A DNA stretch of 64,000 nt from an uncultured Eggerthella sp. (GCA_905203045.1 CAJKUH010000011.1:7309-71308); one strand, 5' to 3'. Counted from the stretch's first letter, positions 1 to 9,745 are shown. The notes: generated by a model not told the origin, from the letters alone. Made by a program: numbers and translations.

Positions 1-983
1 TGAAGGTTCAGGAAGAGTTCTCTCGTGGCCCTGGCGGAATGCGTATGCACCTGCATCATGCAGCTGACATGAACTGGCGTATTCTTGAGGACTACGGCAA
101 GCAGGAACTCAAAGATAAGCTGATGATGAAGTTCCAGGATAAGAGCGTTTACTGCAACTTCGCCATTACCGAGAAGACCGGCGGCACCGGTGCTGACCTT
201 CACACCACCGCAGTAAAGCAGCCCGACGGCTCTTACATTCTGAACGGTGAGAAGTGGCTTATTTCCCACACTGACTGCTCTGATTACACCTATGTAATCG
301 CAGTAACCGACCAGGAAAGCGACAAGGATTCCCGCCTTTCCGCCTTCCTCGTACCGAACGATGCACCTGGCTTCGAGATCATCCCGATGCCTCATATGAT
401 GGGCTGCCGCGGCGCTGGCCATGCAGGCTTGAAGTTCACCAACGTAAAGCTTGATCCTATCTATCTGCTTGGCGAAGAGGGTCAGGGCATGGAAGTTGCT
501 ATCCACTCCCTGAGCGTTTCCCGTGTACACATCGCTTGCTCTAACCTGGGCATGGCACAGCGTATGCTGGAGATCTCCCTTAAGCGTGCTGCCGATCGTG
601 TAACCTTCGGTAAGCCGATTATCAAGCGTCAGGCAATCAAGATGAAGATTGCTGAGATGCAGATGATGATTCATGCACTGCGTACCTTGGTATACGACTT
701 CGCTCGTGACTTCGATATCGACCAGAAGAACGAGTACGTTGATGAGAAGGCTGCAATCTGCAAGCTGTTCTCCATCGAAACGGTAAAGCTGGTTTCCGAC
801 GAGATGCTCGAGATCTTCGGTGGCGACGGCTACTTCGAGGATTCTCCGTATGGTCCTACCGAGCGTCTGTATCGCGACTGCCGCGCAATGTGGCTTGAGG
901 AAGGTGCTCCTACCGTACAGCGCATCACCATCGCTCGTGAGTGCGAGAAGCATGGTGGCAAGCTCGAGTACCTGAGCTGCTAA
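1..983 (+). CDS. acyl-CoA dehydrogenase, 3' part
   Basis: The reading frame is open from the first complete codon at base 3, so the 5' end lies outside the window; about 327 residues are visible. The protein is a flavin-dependent acyl-CoA dehydrogenase, which oxidises an acyl-CoA (or reduces an enoyl-CoA) at C2-C3 with FAD. Visible family marks are the middle beta-domain with ITEKTGGTGADLHTT and NGEKWLISH, the helical C-terminal domain with RVTFGKPI, the IFGGDGY segment, and LEEGAPTVQR near the end, where the catalytic-base glutamate is expected. The substrate cannot be told. The codons are strongly biased (cgt, gct, ctg), suggesting high expression. A strong terminator follows. Confidence 0.93.
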   Translation, partial: KVQEEFSRGPGGMRMHLHHAADMNWRILEDYGKQELKDKLMMKFQDKSVYCNFAITEKTGGTGADLHTTAVKQPDGSYILNGEKWLISHTDCSDYTYVIAVTDQESDKDSRLSAFLVPNDAPGFEIIPMPHMMGCRGAGHAGLKFTNVKLDPIYLLGEEGQGMEVAIHSLSVSRVHIACSNLGMAQRMLEISLKRAADRVTFGKPIIKRQAIKMKIAEMQMMIHALRTLVYDFARDFDIDQKNEYVDEKAAICKLFSIETVKLVSDEMLEIFGGDGYFEDSPYGPTERLYRDCRAMWLEEGAPTVQRITIARECEKHGGKLEYLSC

Positions 984-1041
984 CGAAGGCGATGCGAAAA
1001 AGATAGCGTTTGTCTGTCTTTTGCCTACGCAAAGCGTTTTG

Positions 1042-1079
1042 AAAGGCCTCTGTCCTATACACTGGGCAGAGGCCTTTTT
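1042..1079 (+). terminator. intrinsic terminator after the acyl-CoA dehydrogenase
   Basis: AAAGGCCTCTGTCC pairs with GGGCAGAGGCCTTT across an 8-base loop and is followed by a T run. It separates the dehydrogenase from the lysR-type gene. Confidence 0.85.
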
Positions 1080-1101
1080 GTGTCAGATGTGAGGGGTCGC
1101 A

Positions 1102-2022
1102 ATGAATCTATCGCAACTAAGGTATTTCAGGAAATTAGCCCAAGTGCAACACTTTACCAGGGCGGCGGAAGAGCTGTTCATTACGCAGCCTGCGCTTTCC
1201 AATTCAATCAAGCAGCTTGAAGGCGAGTTGGGGATTCCACTTTTCGAGCAGCATGGTCGCAATGTGCGCCTTACCAAATTCGGTAAGGAATTCAACGAGT
1301 ACGTATCGGAAGGCCTTGACGTAATCGACAAGGGCATTCAGGTTGCCCAGGAGCATGCGAACAGCCTTTCGGGAACGATCGATATCGGAACCATCTTTAC
1401 CTCGCAAGCGGACTATTTGCCGGCGTTGCTGCGCGAGTATCGCTGCCGTTATGGCACCCATGTCGATGTACGCCTGTACCAGGGGCTTACCCAGGGGCTG
1501 ATTGACAGCCTTACCGACGGAACGTACGACATCGTGATCGGCGCTTACGTGGAAAACCGGCCCGATTTGGAATTCGTGCCGGTTCTTTCCCAAGATCTGG
1601 TTGCCATCGTTCATGAGGAAAGCCCCCTTGCCTCGAGGGAGCACATTTCGCTTGATGAGCTGAAAGACTACGAGATAGTGACCTATCGTCCTGAGACGCC
1701 GGTGGGGGCGGAAGTGAAAGAGCTTCTTTCCGACCATAAGCTGGCGGCATGCCAATGGTGCGATGACGAGATAACGCTTGGAAGCGTTGTCGATGTTGAG
1801 CCTGAGCTGGTGGGCATTTCCCTTAATACACTGGGGCTGGCCCCATTCCCCCAGCTGCATACTCTGAGAATCGATGAAGTGAAATCGGGATTCCATCCGG
1901 TGTATTTGATCTATCGAAAGAACGCGCACAAAACGCGTGCGGTAGAGAACATCATCAACCTCGCAGAAGCCATGGAGTGGGATCCGAAAACGGCGACATT
2001 GCAGGAAAAGAAGGAGCAATGA
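1102..2022 (+). CDS. LysR family transcriptional regulator
   Basis: 306 residues, the usual LysR length. The N-terminus (about residues 1-60) is a winged helix-turn-helix with AAEELFITQPALSNSIKQLE. Residues 90-300 form the two-lobed effector-binding domain. The start is supported by GAGGGG eight bases upstream. It lies just upstream of, and in the same direction as, an FUSC-type membrane protein. This resembles the E. coli aaeR/aaeAB arrangement, so control of that transporter is a reasonable inference, but the effector is unknown. Confidence 0.92.
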   Translation: MNLSQLRYFRKLAQVQHFTRAAEELFITQPALSNSIKQLEGELGIPLFEQHGRNVRLTKFGKEFNEYVSEGLDVIDKGIQVAQEHANSLSGTIDIGTIFTSQADYLPALLREYRCRYGTHVDVRLYQGLTQGLIDSLTDGTYDIVIGAYVENRPDLEFVPVLSQDLVAIVHEESPLASREHISLDELKDYEIVTYRPETPVGAEVKELLSDHKLAACQWCDDEITLGSVVDVEPELVGISLNTLGLAPFPQLHTLRIDEVKSGFHPVYLIYRKNAHKTRAVENIINLAEAMEWDPKTATLQEKKEQ

Positions 2023-2028
2023 GGGTTT

Positions 2029-2056
2029 CGCGCTAGCGAGATAGTTTGCTAGCGCG
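2029..2056. repeat. 9-bp inverted repeat between lysR-type gene and FUSC gene
   Basis: CGCGCTAGC and GCTAGCGCG form perfect 9-bp arms around a 10-base spacer. No T run follows, so it is more likely an operator or an mRNA hairpin than a terminator. It sits 27 bp before the FUSC start codon. Confidence 0.6.
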
Positions 2057-2083
2057 GTGAAGGTGCGCGAAAGGGGAGTGCGC

Positions 2084-3919
2084 ATGTTGGGCAGAATCGC
2101 AGGGGTAATTCCGTACGTTGCCTTTCTTGTTGCGCTCTTTTTCGTGGAAATGACCCTTTTCGGTGTGGAGGATGCGCTTCTAGGCGTTATTTTCCAGTCG
2201 TTTGCGCGCACTATGGTCGAGTCAGCAGGGCTCTCTTTTGTCAATTACCTTAAACATGCTTCTTTGTTTTTGCTGATGAGCCTTTGCTCTTCCGTCGCAG
2301 GTTTGCACCCGGTGCTTCTTGTTGCGGGAAGTACCGTATACATGTTCTGCATAACGTTGCTGAACTCGGATGATTACTTGCCACGCAATTTCTTCATGCT
2401 CGGCTTGGGGTTCTTGCTGCTTGAGATTTACCCCATTCCCGTTGAGGGGATACCGATGCGCATGGTGGCAACGCTGTTTGCCGTTGCGTGCACCACAGTT
2501 TTCATTTACACCATGCGTCATTTTGCAAAGCAGAACGAGATTAGCAGAGACCGTTCATTCGTGATGCGTGCTTTCGACGATATCGGCTTTCAGCTTATCG
2601 ATCTTTCGAATTTGGACGTGAGCAAGCTCGACGCCCATCGCGTTTACGCCATTACCCAGGAGTATTGCGAGAAGGAGTATGGCAACGTATTCCGCCAAGG
2701 CGGGGTGCTGAGTGGGCGCCAAAACTATACGTTTTCACTATTGGTGTGTGCCGAACAGGTTGCCGATATGATGCACGGTGCCTCGCGTCATGTGCATACG
2801 ATGGAGCAAGCGGAGCGCAGGTACCTTCTTGATTTGTCCGAAGTGTTTTTGGGGTTTGGGCAAGGGCGCATCAAGCAGGTGCGTGCCATGGTTTCCGCTT
2901 TGCAGGGGTTTCTGCAGACACATCAGCTTCAAAACATCGAGCACGATACCGCTTGGCGTGCCACGCTCGAAGCATTGATGTACACGTTGAACGACAGCAA
3001 GGCATCGCGCGATAATTCAACCCCGTTCGGCTGGGGAATCCGCTATCGCATCCGTTTTATCAAAGATAATTTCAATCTGAAGAATTCCCAGCTGCGCTTT
3101 GCCATTCAGCTGGGGGTCATCGTCGGCTCTTCTTTCTTGGCTTCCGAGCTAATGCTTGCCTATATGGATACGCGGTTCGGTGCCTGGATTCCCATAACCT
3201 CGTTCTTGATGATGAACACGTATCGCGATGAGACGATGCGGATGATGGGCAAACAGCTTTTGGGCATGCTGGTTGGCATGGCGGTGTTCGTTGCCGTTAC
3301 GCACTTTATTCCCAGCTCTGTCCGTATTCTGGTGGTTCTTGTTATGGGGTACGGCGTGATACTGATGAACTTTGGGCCGGCGGTTTCCATGGCTGCAGGC
3401 ACGCAGCTGGCGCTTGCTGCGCTGTATCCGACGATGTCGTTGGGCGATACGTTGATGATGCGCTTGACGTTCGTTTTGCTGGGGACGCTTGTGGTCCTTT
3501 CGATCATCTTCATATTCCTGCAGTCGCGCAGGCCGATGGCCATCGCCCATAAGATGAGCGAAATGGAGCGGGTAGATGAACGCCTGCTAGAACAGATCCG
3601 CACCGACATGGAGCGGGGCGACACCAACGGAAGAAGCGTTCAGCTGCTGTACTATCTGCACATGAATGCTTCGATTCTGGCTTCGCTTGCCAATAAGGTT
3701 GGCAGCGACATGGCTGACGAAGTTGCTCGTCTGACGGAGGCGAACTACCAATTCGCCATGGATGCGGCGCATGTGATCGTGTTCTTGAATTCCGATATCA
3801 AGAAGGAGCGTTTTGCCCATTTGAGGGGGACGACAAGCAAGCTTCGCTTGAAAATCGACGACTTGCCGCTTGATGAGGTGCCGGTTGAAGAAGAGCTGTC
3901 CAAAGACGACACGCTTTGA
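2084..3919 (+). CDS. FUSC family inner-membrane protein (aromatic-acid exporter-like)
   Basis: About 611 residues from the chosen ATG; an upstream GTG at 2057 is in frame, but AAAGGGGAG lies at good distance from the ATG at 2084. Two hydrophobic blocks (about residues 5-155 and 340-490, several segments each) each precede a soluble region, the duplicated layout of the FUSC/YccS/AaeB family. Members are membrane proteins linked to export of aromatic acids or fusaric acid. It follows a LysR gene by 61 bp. Substrate and direction of transport are inferred from the family only. Confidence 0.8.
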   Translation: MLGRIAGVIPYVAFLVALFFVEMTLFGVEDALLGVIFQSFARTMVESAGLSFVNYLKHASLFLLMSLCSSVAGLHPVLLVAGSTVYMFCITLLNSDDYLPRNFFMLGLGFLLLEIYPIPVEGIPMRMVATLFAVACTTVFIYTMRHFAKQNEISRDRSFVMRAFDDIGFQLIDLSNLDVSKLDAHRVYAITQEYCEKEYGNVFRQGGVLSGRQNYTFSLLVCAEQVADMMHGASRHVHTMEQAERRYLLDLSEVFLGFGQGRIKQVRAMVSALQGFLQTHQLQNIEHDTAWRATLEALMYTLNDSKASRDNSTPFGWGIRYRIRFIKDNFNLKNSQLRFAIQLGVIVGSSFLASELMLAYMDTRFGAWIPITSFLMMNTYRDETMRMMGKQLLGMLVGMAVFVAVTHFIPSSVRILVVLVMGYGVILMNFGPAVSMAAGTQLALAALYPTMSLGDTLMMRLTFVLLGTLVVLSIIFIFLQSRRPMAIAHKMSEMERVDERLLEQIRTDMERGDTNGRSVQLLYYLHMNASILASLANKVGSDMADEVARLTEANYQFAMDAAHVIVFLNSDIKKERFAHLRGTTSKLRLKIDDLPLDEVPVEEELSKDDTL

Positions 3920-4029
3920 TGGGGCGTGCCGTCTTTGGTAGTGCTGGAAGGGCTTGTTGTTGTGGGCTATGCTGGGCGAGAGCTCCCGTCCGATGGTACT
4001 CTGCGGGCGTACAGCCGCGAAAAACGGGG

Positions 4030-4872
4030 CTATTCGTCGATGAAGAGGTTCGATGCCGCTTCTTTGTAAGGCTGGATGGATTCGATCATCTTTGTGAGCT
4101 TCTTTTCGAATTTTTTGACAGCGTCTTTGCCGACGGGAAGCCACAGGGGCAAGGGGTCAGGTGAGCTTACGACCTGGTAGATGAATTCTGCTGCCTTCCG
4201 GGGATCGCCGTGCTGCTGATAGTTGTGACCGAGGCAGTAATCCTCTGCGCCGCGAGCCGGTGTTCCATCGTAAGCGGCAAGAGGAGAGCTGGGAGTGCGG
4301 ATGGAAGAGCCATCGAAGAAGTTGGTGCGGAACATGCCGGGCTCCACTACCATGCATTCGATGTCGAAGGGCTTCATTTCCAGCGAGAGCACTTCGCTTA
4401 CTGCCGCAACCGAGAACTTGGTGGCATCGTAGAGTGCTCCGCCCGGATCGCAGGCAAAGCTTGCCATAGAGCCGATATTCACTATGCGCCCCGATTCCTG
4501 ATTGCGCATTTGGGGCAGAACGGCACGGGTGACGTTCATCATGCCGAAGACATTGGTGTCGAATATGGCGCGGGTTTCTTCGTCGGTGGTTTCCTCGAGC
4601 GAGCCGAAAATACCGTAACCTGCATTGTTCACCAGCACATCGATGCGCCCAAACGCCTTGATAACCTGTGAAATTGCCTGATCGATTTCCTGTTGGTTGG
4701 TTACGTCGAGCTTTACCGGCAAGAGGCTGTCGGATTCGCCCAAGGCAGAGATTACCGCTTCTGGTTTGCGGGCCGTCGCGGCAACGCGGCACCCATGCTC
4801 AAGTGCGGCTTGGGCGAATGCCTTGCCAAAGCCCCTGCTTGCTCCAGTGATAAGCCAAACGGGAGTATCCAT
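4030..4872 (-). CDS. short-chain dehydrogenase/reductase
   Basis: 280 residues. A classical SDR: the NAD(P)-binding TGASRGFGKA is at the N-terminus, NNAGYG is in the middle, catalytic Ser lies in NIGSMAS and catalytic Tyr/Lys in YDATK. The TGASRG motif with arginine after the serine favours NADP(H), an inference. The start has AAAGGA at correct spacing. It lies 73 bp downstream of the capA-like gene on the same strand, so co-transcription is possible, but no shared function is evident. The substrate is unknown. Confidence 0.9.
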   Translation of the reverse strand: MDTPVWLITGASRGFGKAFAQAALEHGCRVAATARKPEAVISALGESDSLLPVKLDVTNQQEIDQAISQVIKAFGRIDVLVNNAGYGIFGSLEETTDEETRAIFDTNVFGMMNVTRAVLPQMRNQESGRIVNIGSMASFACDPGGALYDATKFSVAAVSEVLSLEMKPFDIECMVVEPGMFRTNFFDGSSIRTPSSPLAAYDGTPARGAEDYCLGHNYQQHGDPRKAAEFIYQVVSSPDPLPLWLPVGKDAVKKFEKKLTKMIESIQPYKEAASNLFIDE

Positions 4873-4945
4873 ATTCGTTCCTTTCTTCGCGCGTCTGCTT
4901 GCGAGAAGCGGAAAGCAGGATCTGCCCGCTTTCGTACGTGGGCGC

Positions 4946-6424
4946 TTAATTTGACTGCGATACGGTGCTCGACAGCGAGGCGATGCTGTCGCTGCTCTTC
5001 TTTATTTTAGCCTCGATGCGCGTTTTCTCATCGCCGGTTGCGGGGGTGGGCTGGTAATTGTTCGAGCCCGACACCGATGAGATGGAGCAGGGTATGACGT
5101 TGATGTTGTCGTCGGTGGCAACATCGTTGCCCGTTACCGTGAAGGTCTGCTGGAATATCATGCAGTCCTTGTCAGACGGGTTGGGGTTGCCGCCGAAGCA
5201 GAAGTTGCCCAGGCTGTATACGATGTAGCGGCCGTGGTACTTCTCGTAGCCCTGAATCACATGCGGGTGCGATCCGATAACCAGGTCGGCGCCGGAATCG
5301 ACGGCGATGTGGCCAAGTTGCATCTGGGTATCGTCGGGCACCGTTTCTTTTTCGTTGCCCCAATGGAAGAACACGGCAACAAGCTGGGCGCCGTTGTCTT
5401 TGGCGGTTTGGATGTTCTGCTTCAGCTCGTCTTGGATGTCAAGGTGCTTGGCCAATTCGTACGTGCCGATAAGGGCAACTTTCACGCCGTTGACATCGCG
5501 GTAGTCGATGCGGTCATAGCCGAATGTGCCGATGCCGGCGCTTTCCAATGCTGAAATGGTGTCGGTGTAGCTTTGGTCGCCGTAATCGTGGGAATGGTTG
5601 TTGGCAAGCGATGCCGTTTCAACATTGCCCTTTACAAGGATCTGCGCGTAATCTGCGGGGCCTTTGAAGGCGAACGTCTTGTCTTGACGGGCAGAGGAAG
5701 TGGTAAGGGTGCCTTCCATGTTCACCACGGTAAGATCGTCGTTCTTGAAGATATCGGCAACGTTGGCAAAGAAATACGAGGGGTCGCCAACGGCTTCGTG
5801 CTTTGTATTGAAGCCGGTGTCGGCGCTGAAGTTGACATCGGTTCCCAGCGTGCAGTCTCCGGCGAAGGTAACGGTGAGCGTGCTGGGTTGCGGGGCGGCA
5901 TCGGCGGCAGTGGGAGTTTCATCTTGGCTGTTTTGCGGGGGCGCGGTAAGGGCTCCGACCAGTGAGGTGATCAGGAACAGTGCTACGACGAGCACTGCTG
6001 CCCCGCCTGCGACAAGGGGCAGTCTGCTTCGCTTTTGCGAGTAACCTTGGCGTACATAGGTGTTGGTGCCACGGCGCGGGTTCAGCTCTTGATATGAATG
6101 GGACTCATGGACGGGTGCACGACGTGCGGAACGCGCCGCGTTGCTTGCGTTGTGACGCGGTGCTTGGGTGCGCGGCTTGCTTTGAGCGGGGTATGCACGT
6201 CGCTGCGATTGCCTTGATGACGCGGCCTGCCTTGAACGGGAGGGTGCGCCCTGAGGCCGAGGAGCGCGCGCTGGCCTCTGGCCGGGCCGGGCTTGGCCTT
6301 CGCTGCCTGGCTGAACAGGGCGTGCCGCTTGCCTTCGCGGAGCGGGGCGCCCATCGATGCGATGACGCTGCGTAGTTCGGTTTCCTGATGCTTGCCTGCG
6401 GTAGTTCGTGTTGCGTTCGTCCAT
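4946..6424 (-). CDS. CapA-like metallophosphoesterase-fold protein, membrane anchored
   Basis: 492 residues from the ATG at 6424, chosen because AAAAGGAAA precedes it; an in-frame start 39 bp further upstream lacks a ribosome site. The first ~140 residues are a disordered Arg/Gln/Ala/Pro-rich cytoplasmic region, followed by one membrane segment (LPLVAGGAAVLVVALFLIT) and an extracellular PGA_cap domain. That domain shows FAGDCTLG, NMEGTLT, LANNHSHDYG, FHWG, GSHPHV and YSLGNF, matching poly-gamma-glutamate synthesis protein CapA. No capB, capC or capE is nearby, so the actual substrate is open. Confidence 0.88.
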   Translation of the reverse strand: MDERNTNYRRQASGNRTTQRHRIDGRPAPRRQAARPVQPGSEGQARPGQRPARAPRPQGAPSRSRQAASSRQSQRRAYPAQSKPRTQAPRHNASNAARSARRAPVHESHSYQELNPRRGTNTYVRQGYSQKRSRLPLVAGGAAVLVVALFLITSLVGALTAPPQNSQDETPTAADAAPQPSTLTVTFAGDCTLGTDVNFSADTGFNTKHEAVGDPSYFFANVADIFKNDDLTVVNMEGTLTTSSARQDKTFAFKGPADYAQILVKGNVETASLANNHSHDYGDQSYTDTISALESAGIGTFGYDRIDYRDVNGVKVALIGTYELAKHLDIQDELKQNIQTAKDNGAQLVAVFFHWGNEKETVPDDTQMQLGHIAVDSGADLVIGSHPHVIQGYEKYHGRYIVYSLGNFCFGGNPNPSDKDCMIFQQTFTVTGNDVATDDNINVIPCSISSVSGSNNYQPTPATGDEKTRIEAKIKKSSDSIASLSSTVSQSN

Positions 6425-6604
6425 GGGTTTCCTTTTCGGTACACATTGGAACCATGGTACCAAAAGTGGGTTCTATCAGGTTCGACTGAGGCCGGGCTTT
6501 CCTTGAGTGCATTGTGTGAACGCTCTTCGGCGGCTCGTATACTGAAGAAGGAGCGTCGTGGCATGTGAGCGGGTTTGCCGGGCGGAATCGAGGGAGCACA
6601 CGGT

Positions 6605-8526
6605 ATGGACAGAGGTTCTGTTTCGAAGACAATGAGGATGGCGCTTTGCGTGGCGCTCGCTTTGGTTCTGGCATGCTTCCCTTTGCTGCTTTGCTCGTGC
6701 GATTCGTCCAACCAAAAGACACACGTAACCGTGTCGGTATGGGACGACTCGGTGATTACTTCGGGCTTTGCCCATTACATTGAGGAAAAGAATCCCTCGT
6801 ATGATATTGAGTGGATTGTGGGGGATGATTCCCTTGGCTTCTATGAGCACCAGGCCGAGCACGGATCCCTTCCCGATGTCATCCTTGCGAAGGATTTCAA
6901 TAGGGTTGATGCCGAAGCGCTTTCCGATTCGCTCTACAACTTGCAGGGAACCGATATTGCAGCGGGCTATGATCAGGATTTCCTGAATTCCGTTCCTGGC
7001 AATAACGATGGGGTGCGCTATCTTCCGGGGCAAGCGGTTTCGAAGGCATTGTTGTGAACAGTTACCTGTTCGACTTGTATGGCATTGCCGTGCCAACCGA
7101 CCGGCAGTCGTTCATCGATGCGTGCCGTGCTTTTTCCGAGAAGGGGATAGAGCCGCTTGCTGCCGGCATGGGGGATACCGAGACCTGCTATGAGGTGATG
7201 CAGGGGTTCGCCGACACTTCTCTGGTTTCCGAGACGGAAGACTTCCTCAGCCAGGTGCTGAAGCGCGGATCGTCAAGCTCGGTTTCCGTTGACGGCTCTT
7301 CGTTCGAAGATGCGCTTGCGTACTTGGGCGATCTGATGTCCGAGAACGTGATCAGCGCTGACGATATGGAAAAAACGCCCGAGCAAGCGGAAAACGCCTT
7401 TTTGGAAGGCAAAGCTGCCATGCTGTTCCTGCCTGATGGAAAAGCGTCTTCCTATGGGCAGGAACACAACATGACCGTTCGGGCCCTTCCGTTTTTCGGT
7501 GATTCCAGTAGTTGGGCATTTGCCCAACCGGTGTTCGTGGGCATGGTGAGCGACGTGAAGACCCAAGGTGTTGCCTCGACGGCGAGCGACGAAACCGCCC
7601 ATAAGGCGGCGGTTGATGTGCTGTCCAGCATCATGAGCATCGATTCTCAAGATTATTATCTGGGCCTTTACGGCATAGACAAGGTGATGTCGACGTCTTC
7701 CGAGGACAGCGTTGCTCTGCCCGATGCGCTTTCATCTTTGGCCCCCAGCATAAACGAGGGCAAGGTGCGCACCTATCTTCCCAGCAAGGTGGCATCGAAC
7801 GCCATCGGGCAAACGCTTTGCGACGTTGCCAGGGGCTCGGTTGATGCCAGTGGGGCTCTTTCCGAAGTTGAGGGGCTGCTGCGAGCTGAGCAGACGGAGG
7901 ACAAGAAGGTGCTTGCCTCGTTTGCGGAGGGCGTGAGCAACCTTTTCGACGATACACGGGGCAATGTGGCCGCGCTTGATGTGGCGCAGGCCTCTGCCCA
8001 GGCTTTGGGAACCGACGTTTTCGTTTCGTCTTCCCGCATTGCCCGGTGCCCACTTTACGCTGGCGACAAGACGGCAGCCGACCTGTCTTATGCCGTTGCC
8101 CAAACCCCGGTGTGCACCGTTTCCCTTACCGGTGCGCAGTTGAAAGAGTACCTTTCGCAGTGCGTTGCTGCGGCGAACAGCCCCTATGAGTTGCCCGTAG
8201 TGAGTGGGTTGCATTTGGAGATAAGCCGTAAAGAGAGCGGATACCAGCTAGAGTCGGTTGAGAAAATCACCTCTTCCGGCCCGCAGAGCACGGGAACCGA
8301 TACCACCTCCGCAAACGAAGGGCGGGAGTCCACCACGGCGCTGCACGATGATGAGACATACTCGGTCGGCGCTTCTTCGTTTGCTTGGGAGGCGGAATAC
8401 GCCAAAGCACAAGGCTATGGGGCAGCGCAACAGGACAGGACACTGCAAGAGATTCGGGTCGATGCGTTTCGCGATGGCGCAGTTACCGGATTGCCTGCCT
8501 ACCAGGACTATTTCGCTTTTTCCTAA
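6605..8526 (+). pseudogene. solute-binding lipoprotein fused to a 5'-nucleotidase C-terminal-like domain, frameshifted
   Basis: Two overlapping frames make one protein. Part one (6605-7057) has GAGGGAG upstream of the ATG, a signal peptide ending in a lipobox-like LLCSC, and the start of a type-2 periplasmic binding fold. Part two continues one frame back, with FEGIVVNSYLFDLYG, typical of sugar-type ABC binding proteins, then a long second lobe. From about base 8010 the sequence resembles the 5_nucleotid_C domain (VSLTGAQLKEYL, VVSGLHLEIS). One base appears missing near the GGGG run at 7027-7030; restoring a G gives LPGASGFEGIVVNSYLF and a 640-residue protein. Either a recent pseudogene or a sequencing error. 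No ABC permease genes adjoin it. Confidence 0.8.
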
Positions 8527-8580
8527 GGGGTATTCGGTGTATTCTTGCCCTGATAAACATTTGAGAAAGGCAGTCAGAGC

Positions 8581-9357
8581 ATGATTATCAAGAAAACCCC
8601 TCAGCAGATTGAGGAAATGGCCGAGGCGGGCCGTTTGTCTGCGAAGGTGCTGCGCGAAGTAGGTGCGCGGGTGAAGCCTGGCGTTTCCACGGCTGAGCTC
8701 GATCGCATTGCCGAAATGATCATCCGCATGGAAGGCGGCATTCCCGCATTCAAGGGCTATGGCGGGTTCCCGGGCAGCATCTGCGCTTCCATCAACGACC
8801 AAATCGTTCATGGCATTCCCTCCAATTCCGTTATCCTGCAGGAAGGCGACATCCTTTCCATCGACACCGGCGCCATCGTGAAAGGATGGGTGGGCGACAA
8901 CGCCTGGACGTATCCTGTTGGCAAGATCTCCCCTGAAAAGAAGCGCTTGCTCGACGTTACCGAGCAGTGCATGTGGGCGGGCATCGAAGCCGCGCGCCCG
9001 GGCAACCATCTGGGCGACATCGGCCACGCCATCCAGGAGATTGCCGAGCGTGCTGGTTACGGGGTAGTGCGTGAATACGTTGGCCACGGCGTTGGCCGCG
9101 ACATGCACGAAGACCCCAACGTGCCCAACTACGGCCGTAAGCATTCCGGTATCAAGCTTGAGCCTGGCATGGTTATCGCCATCGAGCCGATGATCAACAT
9201 CGGCACCTACAAGACCAAGGTGATGAGCGATGGGTGGATGGTGTGCACGCGCGACGGCAAGCCGTCGGCCCACTTTGAGAAGACTATCGCCATTACCGAA
9301 GACGGTCCGCGTGTTCTTACTACTGAGCCTGGGTTCCGCCGCCCGGTTAACAAGTAG
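8581..9357 (+). CDS. map: methionine aminopeptidase, type I
   Basis: 258 residues, normal for type I MetAP. It removes the N-terminal Met from nascent proteins, using two metal ions. The expected metal-ligand segments are visible: SIDTGAIVKGWVGDNAW (two Asp), YVGHGVGRDMHEDP (His), AIEPM (Glu) and SAHFEKTIAI (Glu). There is no N-terminal zinc-finger extension. The start has AAAGGCAG upstream. It is followed by a terminator, so it appears monocistronic, unlike the usual secY-adk-map setting. Confidence 0.96.
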   Translation: MIIKKTPQQIEEMAEAGRLSAKVLREVGARVKPGVSTAELDRIAEMIIRMEGGIPAFKGYGGFPGSICASINDQIVHGIPSNSVILQEGDILSIDTGAIVKGWVGDNAWTYPVGKISPEKKRLLDVTEQCMWAGIEAARPGNHLGDIGHAIQEIAERAGYGVVREYVGHGVGRDMHEDPNVPNYGRKHSGIKLEPGMVIAIEPMINIGTYKTKVMSDGWMVCTRDGKPSAHFEKTIAITEDGPRVLTTEPGFRRPVNK

Positions 9358-9380
9358 AGTATCGCTGAAAGAAACTTCGC

Positions 9381-9408
9381 AAAAGCGTCCCTGCGGGGGC
9401 GCTTTTTT
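9381..9408 (+). terminator. intrinsic terminator after map
   Basis: AAAAGCGTCCC pairs with GGGGCGCTTTT (one G-T wobble) around a 4-base loop, with a continuing T run. Confidence 0.85.
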
Positions 9409-9477
9409 GTGCCTGGAAAGCAAGAACCCGTTCATCGATAAAGGAGCGCCGAAGGCAACAGATACTATTTCACTCAT

Positions 9478-9507
9478 TTGACCTGGTATTTTGACGAAGG
9501 CGTATCT
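9478..9507 (+). promoter_or_regulatory. candidate promoter for the permease operon
   Basis: TTGACC at 9478-9483 and GTATCT at 9502-9507 are separated by 18 bases. This is the best sigma-70-like pair between the map terminator and the permease gene and would produce a leader of about 240 bases. Confidence 0.3.
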
Positions 9508-9525
9508 GCTTGATTGCCAGTTGGT

Positions 9526-9745
9526 TACCGGTGCTTTGAGCGTCCGTTAAACGAAGGGAATGGGGCCTGTGAGGGGATGGAATGGCCTTACTATGGGGTC
9601 ATCGGGTTCAACGGGGAATCTGGTTGCAAGCGTTGCATGGGCATCTGGGGTGTTTCAAGCGGACGCAGTGTAAGAACGGCTCAATGGCGAGTCACAGGTA
9701 GTCGCGTAAGCGGCTGGCGCAAGCGCAAGGTCTTACGCAAAGGAG
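9526..9745 (+). promoter_or_regulatory. long structured 5' leader of the permease operon (possible cobalamin-riboswitch-like RNA)
   Basis: The 398-bp gap before the permease holds no convincing gene. Short boxes occur in the order seen in cobalamin riboswitches: GGTGC (9531-9535), AAGGGAA (9554-9560), TTACTAT, GGGGAAT (9613-9619) and GAGTCA (9689-9694). The match is partial and the most conserved core (GCCACTG and AGGAGACC) is not clean. At its 3' end GCGTAAG (9704-9710) pairs with CTTACGC (9732-9738), immediately before the ribosome site AAAGGAG (9739-9745). A regulatory leader is likely; its class is uncertain. Confidence 0.35.

Noticed and set aside
1204..2244. 346-codon open frame on the minus strand
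   Set aside because: Antisense to the lysR-type gene, which has a full set of family motifs.
7020..7060. Programmed -1 frameshift in the solute-binding protein
   Set aside because: No X-XXY-YYZ slippery heptamer or downstream hairpin is evident; a single-base loss in the GGGG run explains the data better.
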